Source: Globodera rostochiensis
Lineage: Eukaryota > Nematoda > Chromadorea > Rhabditida > Heteroderidae
NCBI GenBank assembly: GCA_018350325.1
Contig: JAEVLN010000006.1
Coordinates: 3,648,056-3,712,055, forward strand
Reading direction: 5' to 3'
DNA length: 64,000 nucleotides
A program made the translations under genes and the position numbers. The notes below the pieces were generated by a model, which saw nothing but the letters and a program-made list of their open reading frames with translations, did no database searches and was not told where the DNA came from. Shown here piece by piece: positions 37,324 through 48,626 of this stretch. The first letter of the stretch is position 1, and the number at the start of each line of letters is the position of its first letter.

Positions 37324-38184
37324 ATGGCCAAGAACGCAATGCTTTGCCTGCTGATTTTGAGCGTTGTTCTTGCTCTCGCATTTGCTACAAATGAAAAGGG
37401 TCAGTTTCCCAACAAAACCGTTTATGACCCCCCTCTGACACCTACAAAAAATCTTTTTTTTTTTTTCTGAAATTTTAATTATAAAAGCCTAAAATTTGAA
37501 TTTGGTATATTTAAAATTTAACATAAATTTGGCATAAAGATGATAAAGAAGCGGGGAACCTTTCGACCGGCATTTTTGGAAAGGCCGGAAGATTTGTGAC
37601 CGTGGCACTTGCGATGTCGTCTCGTCTGGGAGGGGCTGGCGCATCCCAAGGAGGTGGAGCTGTACATGGAGAAAGCTTGAAATCCAATCAATTGCAAAAC
37701 GCCTATCGGATGGTATACAACCTACTGTTGACCAACAATAAACAGTAAATTACAGACGCCTCCTCCTCCAATGCAAATAAAAAGTGCCGAAATTGACGGA
37801 TGGAAACCTTCTCCTGATGAATATCTTAAAAAATTTGCTCAAGAATTTCGCCGAAACACCGGCATGAAACCCCAGTCGTATAATGAAGAGAAGCGTGTAA
37901 CGCCGGGAGGGCCCGACCCACTACATAACCGTGAAAAAACTCTGGAAGAACAGAAGCGTGTAACGCCGGGAGGGCCTGACCCACTACATAACCGTGAAAA
38001 AACTCTGGAAGAACAGAAGCGTGTAACGCCGGGAGGGCCTGACCCACTACATAACCGTGAAAAAACTCTGGAAGAACAGAAGCGTGTAACGCCGGGAGGG
38101 CCTGACCCACTACATAACCGTGAAAAAACTCTGGAAGAACAGAAGCGTGTAACGCCGGGAGTGCCCGACCGACAACATCGCTGA
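37324..38184 (+). CDS. Secreted multi-domain CLE-like peptide precursor, canonical copy 2
   Basis: Exons are 37324-37399, 37540-37712 and 37756-38184; phases close to 225 residues. The signal peptide and variable region match copy 1. The 3' exon carries five CLE dodecapeptides at about 130-141, 151-162, 172-183, 193-204 and 214-225: four identical RVTPGGPDPLHN and a last RVTPGVPDRQHR, separated by identical REKTLEEQK spacers (63-base units). This is the known architecture of Globodera CLE effectors, which are made in the dorsal gland, delivered into root cells and processed to plant-like peptides. The 43-base second intron would shift the frame if retained. A hAT-like terminus lies 177 bases upstream of the ATG. 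Confidence 0.95.
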
Positions 38185-38569
38185 GGCAATACAAAAAGAG
38201 TGAAAGAAAATCGACGGATGTCTTTAGTAATTTCAATTCGTTCCTATCTTTCTCGTTCTGAAGACCAAATATCGATGATGTTAATGTTATGTTCGGAAAA
38301 CAATTTCTGATATGCGCACATTTGGCATTCATGGACTTGAATACGAATTCTGTTTGGACCAATTTCGAACACGAGTTTAACCATTTTTAGTCAAAAAAGC
38401 ACAACTTTTTAGTGACATTTAGACTGCCTTTGTTAACTATTTTGAAGTTTTAAGATATTTTTTTTTGCTGCCAATTTTGATTTTTGGCATTTTATTTTTG
38501 GATCAGACTTTCGGGATAATTCTATTTATCCTTAAAGCACTTTGCCGAAACAAAATGATTAAAAAACAT

Positions 38570-38700
38570 TGGTACTCGAATATACGGACATGCTTGGATA
38601 TCCGTGAATTTTCATATCCGTATCCATCCGTGTCTAACCCCTTTTTTGAAATTCCGTATCCGGATATATCCACAAATATCCGGATATTCGGACATCCGTG
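38570..38700. repeat. Iterated TATCCGGATAT words
   Basis: ATATCCG, TATCCGTATCC and CGGATAT words repeat over about 130 bases just after the end of the CLE duplication. This looks like the core of another short palindromic element. Clear ends are not seen. Confidence 0.45.
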
Positions 38701-38790
38701 ATCATGCCTGCTTTTTACCACCAATCAGCCCGCCACAAACGTGCGCGTAGTAACAGAGGGAGTGCTTACACTGATGGGCAGGGTTGGAAA

Positions 38791-39874
38791 CAGGGCTGCG
38801 TCGAAACCTTTCGATTTCGATAATTTCGAGGTTTTTCTACCGATTTTCTTACGAAAATCGAAAGAGAAATTCTTCGAAATTTTGTCGAAAGAGAAATTGT
38901 ATCAAAGAAATTTTGTATTTTTTGAGACACTTTACCACATTTTTTGTGTGCAAGGCGACTGTTATTGTTGGCTTATTGGTCTGAGTTCCCGTCACCAAGA
39001 ACCGTTGGATGTTCAAACCCCCTCCATGTCATTGACATTTATTTTATCCTTTACACCAGGGTTGGACGGGACCGGGACTTTTGGGAAAAACCGGGACCGA
39101 ACCGGGACCAAGATTTTCAACCGGTACCGGGACTAACCGGGACTTTTCAAGATAAATTTTTTTGTGTTCAATGGAAAAACAAAAAAATTTTTTTTGTTAT
39201 TCAAAAATATTTTCCTCATTGTCTTTAACATCAATTTTATCAAATCATTTTTTTGAGATTCTGCCTTTTAGGTGGTGGGGGTCGGCGGTGCCGACAGGCG
39301 CCGCCGGGGAAATTTTTTCAACATTTTAATGATATTTGTTAAGAAAATTGTTTAGAAATTTCACAAAAATTTATATTTTTTGAATTTTATTTGCTTAGAA
39401 ATTTAACAAAATTCAAATACTTTAAATCTCCAAAAAAATTTTGCTTTCTCATTCCTAAAAAGCTTCAAAAAGTTAACGTATATTTTAAATTTTGGTTGAA
39501 AATCTCTTAACAAAATGAGTCAAATTCAAAAAATTTCTCAGCGGCGCCTATCGGCACCGCTGACCCCCCCCCCCCCAATCGAAAAATCATCTAAAATTTA
39601 TGAGAGATTAAAAGCCCTCGACCCAATTTAATTTAATATTATTATTTTTAATAAATTTTTGAAAATTCAAGGATACAATGATGTGGAAATAATGAAAGGC
39701 AAAAAAATTTTTTTAAAAAGATAATTTTTGTCCCACTTTCGAAAAGTCTCTTCCGTTTCGATTTCGATAATTTCGAGGTTTTTCTACCGATTTTCTTACG
39801 AAAATCGAAATAAAAAATTTCGATTTCGAAGATACTTTCGATTTCGAAAAATTTTTTCTTTCGACGCAGCCCTG
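38791..39874. mobile_element. hAT-like element with GTTGGAAA target duplication
   Basis: Perfect 8-bp repeats GTTGGAAA (38783-38790, 39875-39882) flank CAGGGCTGCGTCGAAA and its reverse complement. Near both ends are iterated CGATTTCGA and TTTCGAAA words. The interior contains a GACCGGGACC-rich relic (39060-39145), an inverted pair of GTCGGCGGTGCCGA-type repeats (39280-39310, 39540-39570) and, at about 38966-39015, an A-box/B-box pair (TTGGCTTATTGG, GTTCAAACCCC) like a degenerate tRNA. No transposase is seen. Confidence 0.87.
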
Positions 39875-39882
39875 GTTGGAAA

Positions 39883-40686
39883 GCAATTACAAACTCATAG
39901 ATTCGTAAGATTCATGCACTAGAAAATATAACAAAATTAATAAAAACTTATTGAAAAATTGATGAGCTTAATTTAAATGCACAGACAATTTACTGTAATT
40001 TCATAAAAAAATAAAATAATAAAGATTAATTAAAATATTTAAATGAAAAATTAATTTAATACTTTAAATATTTATGAAAAACAAAACATCGATTCAGAGT
40101 AATTTGCGCAAAATTGTTTATTGCGTGATTCTTCTGGTTTTAGATTTGGATTTATGGAATGGAACTCGGTTACGGGTCAATCCATTTCCGAAACCAGTTT
40201 TTTTTATTATTCTTACTTTTTTATAAATTATTTAATTTTCTTTTTCTTTCCGATTTTTTGATAAAATTGTTCAGTTAGGTCAGGTGGTTGGTTCGCCGGT
40301 GAATGTGCTTTACTGATGGGTCATTAATCATTCAAATAAAATGGATTTGGTCCATTGGGCAAAAAAGTGAGAAACAATTGGCCCAAAGATTTTCTCTGAA
40401 GATTTGTCAGCGCTATCAATTCACACATGATGTTAAGACTAAAGTTTTCTGTAAAATAGACGACTCCCTATTTTTTTATTTAAAAATTCTTTTTAATTTT
40501 GTTTAAATAAAATAGAAAACAAAACACATTGTTAATATAAATAAATAAAAATTCTTTTTTTAAACAAATTTCTTAAATGTATTATAATTTCATTTAACTT
40601 TGTTTATTAATCATTAAATGACAGATTTAAAGAGGAATTACAAAATATTTTATTCATTTTTAACTGAACACAAATTTTTGTGAAAA
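39883..40686. other. Intergenic, one possible exon
   Basis: Mostly AT-rich. A plus-strand open stretch at about 40287-40460 (CFTDGSLIIQIKWIWSIGQ...) follows a TTCAG acceptor and might be an exon, but I recognise no family and no partner exons. Confidence 0.3.
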
Positions 40687-41019
40687 ATGAACCGCTTCAG
40701 TGTGTTGTGCTTTATGCTGCTCGTCGAATTAGTGGTCGTGCCAATCGTTTCCGGATCGCCAGTTGTGTACGTACATTGCCAATTAATCAAATTAAACATT
40801 ATGACTAATTTTATAAAAAATAAAATTCAATTTTAAAAGCACAAAATTTAAAGAATCCGCGAGAAGCGCCGCATGACGGGCAAAGATGTGTTGAAGGGTG
40901 CCGCGGTCGGTGCTGCTGCCGGTGTTGTCGCAACTGCAGCCGCTGCAGGCATCAAAAAAGCGATGAAGCATCGTGCCGACAAAAAAGCGGCAAAAGCAGC
41001 AGCAAGAGGGCACTACTAA
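40687..41019 (+). CDS. Small secreted Ala/Lys-rich protein A
   Basis: Two exons, 40687-40766 and 40854-41019, give 81 residues. A signal peptide (MNRFSVLCFMLLVELVVVPIVSG) is followed by SPVVIREKRR, a dibasic processing-type site. The mature part is basic and contains a glycine-zipper-like hydrophobic helix (VLKGAAVGAAAGVVATAAAAG) and an Ala/Lys/Arg tail ending ARGHY. There are no cysteines. The tandem paralogue starts about 700 bases downstream with the same intron position and phase. I do not recognise the family. The composition would suit a membrane-active or nucleus-targeted secreted peptide, but this is only inference. Confidence 0.85.
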
Positions 41020-41711
41020 AAATGTACAGATTCAATATGCCAATGCCAATACTAAAATTTTTCTTATAATTTCCTTTTCAAAAACCTTAAATTAAATTTG
41101 AAAAAAAAATCTTTCTGAATAAGTCTAATCAAATTATTAATATTACTTATTCAATTTAAATTGGTGTTATTGAATCACTAACATGAAAAAAAATTAAACA
41201 ATAAATTTTGTGCGATTGACTATGTTGAATAAAGCATAATTTTTGAATAAAGAAATTTAATTCAATTATTTTTAACAAATTGAGTTTTGGAATTTTTGTT
41301 CAATCAAATGGCGTCAATGTTCAAAAAGATGTTTTTATAAAATTAAAAAAAAACATTATTAACGAAATAGAGCAGTTTTTTGAATTAAAAAGTCAAAAAA
41401 CAGAACGACAACTGTTCTAGAATTAAGCTTAATTTCTAGCTGAGGTTTGGTCGGGGTAAGGCTACGTATTGGTTAATTGGCAAATAAACTATAAACAATT
41501 GTCCAATAGCACTCGAAGGCTTAGTTTCTTAAAAGAAAATTGCTGATCATTTTGATCCAATAAATTGATTGAGTTTCTTCGTGAATTTTAGCACTGTCTG
41601 GATTAAATTGAATTTAACCCAAAATCATTTTGAACTATGATTATATTTAATATTATTAAGTAATTGTTTTTTTTAATATTTAAATTACTGGGGAAATAAT
41701 TTTTTGCAAAA

Positions 41712-42155
41712 ATGAATCGCTATGGTGTTATTTGCCTTTTGCTGCTTGCCGAAGTTGTGGTTGTGCCGATTGTGACTGGCTCACCAGCGGTGTAAGTTAC
41801 CTATTTAAAATTGCAATAAATTTAAAAATTATTATTATTTAAATGGTTTAGTTTGTGATCAGATTTTAATAAAAGTTATTATTATTTTAAATGGTTTAGT
41901 CTGTGATCGGGTTTTATTAATAAAAGTTATTATTATTTTAAATGGTTTAGTCTGTGATCGCTAAAACATCAAAACTTTAGAATTCGCCAGAAGCGCACAG
42001 TGACCGGCAAACAATTGGCCAAAGGCGCTGCCATCGGTGCAGCCGCAGGCGTTGCCGCAACCATGGCCGCCGCGGGCATCAAAAAGGCATTGGATCATCG
42101 TGCCGAGAAAAAAGCGGCCAAAGAAACGGCAAAAATGGAAGCGGAAATTCATTGA
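41712..42155 (+). CDS. Small secreted Ala/Lys-rich protein B
   Basis: Exons 41712-41791 and 41981-42155 give 84 residues. The order is a signal peptide (MNRYGVICLLLLAEVVVVPIVTG), SPAVIRQKR as a dibasic site, a hydrophobic Gly/Ala helix (KGAAIGAAAGVAATMAAAG), then a charged tail IKKALDHRAEKKAAKETAK. It is collinear with protein A; exon 1 is 80 bases in both. Base changes between the two often fall at third codon positions in exon 2, which supports coding. The intron is longer than in A because of a local tandem repeat. Confidence 0.85.
41830..41962. repeat. Tandem repeat in the intron of gene B
   Basis: A unit of roughly 55-58 bases with AAATGGTTTAGT, TGTGATC and AAAAGTTATTATTATTT recurs between two and three times. 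Confidence 0.7.
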
Positions 42156-42454
42156 AAATGGCGGCTGACAACATAAGAACCAATGCGTTTATTAGCAAAA
42201 AAGTGAACAGATATTCTGAACATATTCTTTCTATTTTTCAAAATTTAAAGAGAAATGTTTTCAATGGACAGAACAATAATGGAAAGATTTATCATTCATT
42301 AAATATAGCATTTTACACGACCGAAACGATTATATTTAAAATTTAAAATTTACAATAAATTTCGACAGAATTTAATCTCATGAAATAGAATTACTAGTTT
42401 TAATAATCTAAATTCAACAACAACAACAACAACAAAAATGTAGTCTTCCAATGC

Positions 42455-44530
42455 TTAATTGACTTTCGATGCGGCCACCATCAAATTCTTACGTGCGCTC
42501 AGAGAACGAAGCATATAATCTAAAAATTTATAAAATTAAAATATATAAATTTTTAAATTAACGTGACCTAAATCTTTTTTCATTAAATGTAGCCACTCTC
42601 GAGTAGCAAACAATTGGATTGGAGTCAACTCATCAATGGACTTCAAGCTTTCAATTTTTAGATCAATGTCCATTTTGAACTGATTTATTTGATGAACAAC
42701 GGCAAAATCTTTTGAAGAAGTTTGTAAAATTTTTTCCATACTTTCCACAAATTTTTCCTGATTTATTTCGTACTGTTTGAGGCTTTCCGAAATAATATTG
42801 TTAACGTTTTCATTCTCCGTATTTGGTCTGTTAATTGAAATATTTTTAATTTTTGTATTTTGATTAGTTTTATTAATTATTTTTGATTGAATTAATTTAA
42901 AAGTTGTTTAGTTTAATGTATTTTTAGAATATTTTCACATTTTTTGCAGATTGAGATGCAAATTCTTTAGAAGAAATGCACGTGGGTCCTCTAACATTTC
43001 TTGCGTTTCCAAATCCTCATTTTTTGACGAATCTTCTTTAGATGGCACTGATTTGTCTGGCTTAGAAGAATTTTTGCTATATTTTCGGGGCATGCTTATT
43101 TTGGGCTTTCGCTCATCGGACTGTTTGCTTGATGAAGCAATATTCTTGCCTTTTGCAAGTTTATTTTGCTGTATCAATGGCTTTTTATCTAAAAAAGCGA
43201 TTTATTCCGGAAACCGAATAAAAACAAATTTTTAAATGCGGGCCTCGAAGAACTCAGACCCTTGAAAATTCCCTTCTCAACCCCTCCGTGTTTCTGGTGA
43301 ATGAATAGGCCGCCAGGGGCAGGCAAAATAAAATTGGAAAATAAAATCCGAAAAAAACCCAAAATTTTCCGGGATCTAAAATTCCGGAACCAAAATTTTG
43401 CCCAACTTTGATAGGCACCCCCCCCCACCCTATTGGCACCGCCGGGGTCATTTATTCATCAAAAAATTGTTTCAAATTGTGCCTTACTATTTTGTTAAGA
43501 TCGCAGAAAATTTTGGATTTTTTTTGTTGTAAAATGGTTTTAACAGAAAACGAAAAAAGAGACCAAAAGAACGGAAACCGAGATCTGTTTGATTTTTATT
43601 TATTTTCGTCCAAATACCGACTTTCCCGCTTCAAAAGGGTCTGGTCGAATCCGGATAAAACGGCATTTTACCCGTCATCAAACGCTTCAAACTAATTTAG
43701 TACTGAAATACCTAGAGGTGAAATGTCGCTGTGCAAATTTTAAAAACCACTGTGAACGAACCCTGAGCTTGGCGTAAAGCAAATCTTTGTTTCTGTTTTC
43801 CCATTTTTACACTATCCAATGGATTTATTGATGAATCGGGCTTTTTAACAATTAAATTTTGATATTGCTCCGATTTTTTCTTTTTTCTTCCAATTTCCCT
43901 ATGTTTTATCAAAAATTCATCTTTCAGGTCCATGCTTTTTGACGTTTGTCTCATTAGTGTTGCATTTGGTTTATTACCATTTGCCGGCATTTTGTCCTCA
44001 AAATCCGCGCTTTTTGACAGACTCTTGACAGATTTGTTACTTTTTGTTAATAAACGTGGCTTTTGATCTAATGTGTTTTTAATTGTTTTTGATGGCACTT
44101 TTTGCTTTTGGCCTTCCTGGTCCTCAGTTTTGGCAGAAATTTGTGTTGTTTTTACAAATTTACTTTGATTTCGGTGGCATGGCATCAGTTTCATTGGGGT
44201 TTGCTGAATTATACTTGTTGGGTCGGCTTCATTCTTATCCTTTTTCAATCCAAATTTTGAATTTTTAAATGGCGCCTTTAGTTTTGGCATTTCGTCGGAT
44301 CCGTTCAAATTTTGACTTTTCGATGCATTTTCAGTACTATCCATTGGCATTTTGGATTTTTGCATTGGAACCTCTTGTTCTGGCATCATGTCTGGTACGT
44401 TCAAATTTTGACTTTCGCTAACATTTTCCAGCATTTTGTCTGATCTTTGTACATTACTCGTTGTTCCTATTTCAAGCTTTCGTCCTTTCGAATTGTTGCT
44501 TTTAATCGGCTTCACAACTGACGTTTTTTT
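42455..44530 (-). CDS. Lys/Ser-rich charged protein with C-terminal helical region
   Basis: Exons on the minus strand: about 44530-43762 (start not found), 43188-42939, 42827-42568 and 42519-42455. The last three close in phase and end at TAA. The large exon encodes a disordered, Lys/Ser/Met-rich chain with a duplicated SQNLN...MP motif. The second is also Lys/Ser-rich (SMPRKYSKNSSKPDKSVPSK). The last two form a probable coiled coil (ESLKQYEINQEKFVESMEK, LKIESLKSIDEL) ending SARKNLMVAASKVN. A repeat element with long G/C tracts occupies the first intron. No first exon or signal peptide was found. I do not recognise the family. Confidence 0.65.
43190..43470. repeat. GC-rich repeat relic with GGCACCGCCGG core
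   Basis: The sequence CCCCCCCCACCCTATTGGCACCGCCGG (43418-43444, in part) belongs to a dispersed family with the core CGGCGGTGCCGATAGGCGCC. Other members are near 21460, 21590, 22430, 22610, 23560, 39285, 39545, 52710 and 60560. It lies within an intron. Confidence 0.55.
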
Positions 44531-46415
44531 GTCTTAAATTTAATTATTTAAATATATGTAAACATTAAATCTTTCAAACCTCCGCATAATATTTCATCAA
44601 AAATGGTCGAAAATATAAAAATTTCCAAAATGAAAATAAGCGGCCACTGCATTTAATTACTTTTGTTTAATAAAATGTTCGAAATATAAATTTTCTTTAA
44701 AATAAGTAATTAAACAAATTATTGGAATATTTATGTCTAAAAATTTATATGTTTATATAATTAATAATATAATTTAATAATGGAAATTAAAGGCGAATTT
44801 ATGCTATTTTATGATGACGTCTTATTAATTAATCAATAAAGCATTAAGCGTTGTAAGCTTTATGATTGCGTAAGTAATACGTACATGTATGATTTCGAAA
44901 TTTTTATTATCATCCTTCAATCAATGAATCTCAAAAACATCGGCAAATTCGATTTTTTGAAAAAGAATTTTTTATTTTTTTCGTGTAACATGAACAGACA
45001 AACAGAATTTTACCTATGAATTTGTCAGGGATGGTTTAAAGTTTTGGATTTTAAAAGCTTAAGAAAATAGTGATTTTTCAACTATTTTATTTTAAAGTAA
45101 AAAGTCTGGGTGTGTGGTGTTTTTGCTTCTCGGACTGGGGGTCGGTTGTTTCGGCACAGCTATTTGGCACTAAATGAGTTAAAGCAGAAGAAGCTTTGAA
45201 CAAGATTTTTGAAAAATTTAAAAAAATGCCCACAATAAAAATGATTTCAACCCGGCGCTCTTGAATAATCTTTTCAAAGTGAGCGGAGCGAAAAACGCTA
45301 GATGGTTAAGGATTTGGCATCGAATGGCATCACCGGATTTGTCCCAACACAGTGCCAAAGGTGCAAAAGTGCCAAAAAACCACCTTTTATGACCCTTTTA
45401 TTTGACCACCCCTGACTTTTAGAGCTGTACCCACGCGGGGAGTAGGGTAACCAATGTTGGTGTTGGAAAAGGCGCAGTGCCCCACACTCAGAGCTTTCCA
45501 GCCAGCTACCATGCGTATCGCTCCGATGAATTTCACCGGATTTGTCCCAACACAGTGCCAAAGGTTGTTTTATTATTTTTTTAGGATTTGTTTTTTATTT
45601 TGCGGTTTTTTTCAACAATCTTGAAAAACCACCCTTTTGACCCCTTTTTTTACCACCCCTCACTTTTCGAGCTGTACCCGCGCGGGGAATAGGGTAACCG
45701 ATGTTGGTGTTGGAGAAGGCGCAGTGCCCCACACTCACTATCAGGGCTTTCCAGCCAGCTATCATACGTATCGCTACAATGAATTTGTTATGGCATTGTG
45801 CTTGCTGAATTGAAGCCAAAATTTCCAAAATTTTGTCTAAAAAAAAACTGGATTGACCACAGCCCGGTGGGTTTTGCTCATAGCGGGATGGGATCAACTG
45901 ATAAAATGTAGCGCTTTTCAAGAGCTTTCGATTGGTGCAAAAATATTTGGGGGTCGCGCGGGAAGTTCTCCACGCAACTTCCGGCCAGACTTTAATTTAA
46001 AATCATGATAATCTTATGAAACAGGAAAAGGTTAAAAGAAAACAAAATTATAAATTTAACGTGGCAGCGTAATGCCAAATGTTATTTAATTAACGTTAAT
46101 ATAAGCATATGCCGATAAAAAATATTTATTTTTTTTATGACATAGTCAATCATAACATATTGATGAACTTAATTGCCTTTAAGTTAAATACAGATTTTCC
46201 AAGAAAATTTAAATAAAATGTGAGTGTAATTATTCACAATCCAAACTGGGACTAAACTTGCATTTTTAAAAACTAAATCTAATTTTTGAGACTTTCATAG
46301 AATTCGATTTTGGTCTCTAAAAAAATCCAATGCTGGGATTTTTGACAATTCAAATAATATTAAGCAAAATTTATTTTAATATAAAATTAGTTTCCTACTT
46401 TCAATAACAGGTCAT
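44531..46415. other. Intergenic; contains a tandemly duplicated GC-richer block
   Basis: AT-rich to about 45290. From 45325 to about 45800 a block of about 220 bases is present twice: ACCACCC, GAGCTGTACCC, CGCGGGGA.TAGGGTAACC, ATGTTGGTGTTGGA, GGCGCAGTGCCCCACACTC, TTTCCAGCCAGCTA. The copies differ by point changes and small gaps. Both strands carry open frames here but none shows a family or codon-type conservation. A non-coding RNA is possible but I recognise none. Confidence 0.5.
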
Positions 46416-47961
46416 ATGTATAACACATTTACAAAGTTAATTTTATCGTTTCTTTTATTTCAACTATTTTTAACGGATGCTGTTATATTTAAATGTAAGT
46501 TTTTAAAAATAATATTTTTTTATAAAATATAATTTTAAAAAGCAAAATATTATTTAAGGTTTTTCAAGGGTAAAAGAAAACCCAAATTGTGCTATTTGCC
46601 AAGATGAAATTGAACATAATCGTGACGCGCTAAAAATACCACCTTGCAATGTAACTATTAAAAATTAATTATAATTAAGTTCGGACTTTTCAAAAAATTG
46701 TACCCGTTTCTTTACCTTGGAATAGCTAGATCTGTACAAAAATCTGAACTATAATTATATTATAAACAAAATAATGAATTATAATATTTAGCATAAATAC
46801 CACAAAGAATGCATAAACACATGGTAATTTTTAAATAAAGATTGAATATTGTTTACAGTAAATCGAAAATAAAATAAAATGTTAAGTTTTTTAAAATGAT
46901 CATTGTTATAGAAATGATATTTTAATTAAAAATAAATTATAATTTTATTAGGTTAAAACAAAAAAACACATGCCCATATTGTCGCGCAACAATTCCCGCT
47001 GAGCATTTGCCGCAAGAATACTTCGACAGAAATGAAGAAAATGTACCAATTACCACAATAGGAGGTGAATTAATTTTTTTTATATAAAAATAAAATAAAT
47101 TATTGAAAACTTAAGCTCTTCTTTCTCCAACACAAAATGAACCTGCAAATTTGTCGAGTAATGAACACACTCATTCGGAAACAGTGGACGTGCAAGCGCG
47201 AATTGGTTGAATAATTTTTTTATTTTTTTTATAATTAATTTTGCCTAAAACATTTCACATCTGGGCCGATAGTTTGCTAGATCACTTGGCAAAACCCTGG
47301 TTAAAAAATAGGAAATTTTAACTGTTAGCGGATTTATTTTAAAGATTAAGAATTCTTACCAAGTTTTACGAAATTTGTGTCTGAGTGGCCCAAAATACAC
47401 AAAAAATAGAGGTGAATAGGAAAAAAGCCTGAAGATTTGGAAAAATTTCTGCTAAAAATCGTCTTGTTGCTAAATAGGCAACAAAATTCTCTACGAAAGC
47501 CAAAAGACCGCAAATCTGCAACTTCTCACTTGAAATGTGCGCTTCGTTCCCCCCCCCCGGCAGTTTGAGAAACCATAACTTTGATCTTAGTCAAACCAAT
47601 TCTAAAATCTTAGTATTATTCGAAAGCTCAAGTCTTTAGCATATTTGTAGCTAATCGATCAAATAGCTTTCAAAAATGTTACAGTCTTCTGATCACGAAA
47701 AAGTCGAAATTTCGACCATTTTATTTTCTGACATCCAAATGCTCGGGGCGACGGGGGGAGGGGGAATCGAGCTTTTCCAAACCCTCAGGCATTTTTTTCT
47801 CAAATTAACCACTTTCTAATATTTTATCACCGTTTTTAATTCTGTATTAAACTATGATTTTTAAAATTAAAGTTCCGGAAGAAAGAAGAAGCCATATTTA
47901 TTTTGACAGAGATGGTAGGCGATATGTTATCACAGAATTCAATGCTGAACAATTAAATTGA
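46416..47961 (+). CDS. Secreted RING-H2 finger protein 1
   Basis: Six exons (46416-46494, 46559-46650, 46792-46823, 46952-47064, 47116-47205, 47873-47961) close in phase to 164 residues. Residues 1-22 form a signal peptide (MYNTFTKLILSFLLFQLFLTD). Zinc ligands of a complete C3H2C3 RING are C37, C40, C56, H58, H61, C64, C75 and C78, with the usual Trp (W68) after the sixth ligand and Pro after C75. RING-H2 domains usually act as E3 ubiquitin ligases by binding E2 enzymes. No membrane segment follows, so the protein is predicted to be exported, as with the RHA1B-type RING-H2 effector known from Globodera. The C-terminus is polar (THSETVDVQARI, ERRSHIYFDRDGRRY). A second, related gene lies at 52830-53573. 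Confidence 0.9.
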
Positions 47962-47989
47962 TAGCAAAGAAATAATTACAATAGCTAAA

Positions 47990-48565
47990 TTTAAATTTAT
48001 TTTATTAGACAAATGTTCATAAAATATATTGTTGAACCATTATTGTATAATTTATTTAGTATACAATAATAAACAAGATTTTGTTGAAATCGGATAGGTG
48101 ATATACATAGGTATTCCTTTAAAACAAAAATAGAATTTTTGAAAATAAAAATGCGTTTAGTTTTTAATATTACGCCAAATATGCATTTATTTAATTTTAT
48201 AGTTAAAAAAATGTTTGAATTTGATTTTAAATTCGTAAATATTTTTAATTTTAGTTTATTTTTACATATAGGATTTAAACAGTTTAAAGCTAAATTTAAA
48301 TTTATTTTATTAGACAAATGTTCATAAAAATAATTTAAACCATTATTGTGTATAATTTATTTAGTATAATAAACAAGATTTTGTTGAAACGGAAAGGTTA
48401 TTAGGTGATATAGATATATCCCTTTAAAACAAAAATAGATTTGAAATTTTTGAAAATAAATATGCATTTATTTATAAACAAAATGGTTGAATTTGATTTT
48501 AAATTCGTAAATATTTTTAATTTTAGTTTATTTTTACATAGAGGATTTAAACAATTTAACCGCAG
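47990..48565. repeat. Direct repeat, two copies of about 290 bp
   Basis: TTAAATTTATTTTATTAGAC, AAACAAGATTTTGTTGAAA and CTTTAAAACAAAAATAGA recur at about 47990-48290 and 48290-48565. The copies lie between the RING gene and the TPR gene. No gene is seen in them. Confidence 0.75.
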
Positions 48566-48626
48566 TAAAATTTATAACAATAACGTGACATCGCATGCAT
48601 AATAACACTTGGCCATAAAAAAATAA

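Larger units (their letters stand above)
26440..38560 (+). repeat. CLE locus duplication, copy 2
   Basis: This is the second copy of the unit described at 20200-26030, in direct orientation. It is enlarged by the 10.4-kb insertion at 26789-37146. It lacks about 120 bases present in copy 1 just before the TATA region (24100-24200), either deleted here or inserted in copy 1. Confidence 0.75.

Noticed and set aside
37826..38362. Long minus-strand frames over CLE copy 2
   Set aside because: Same reason: repeat units with lengths divisible by three stay open on both strands.
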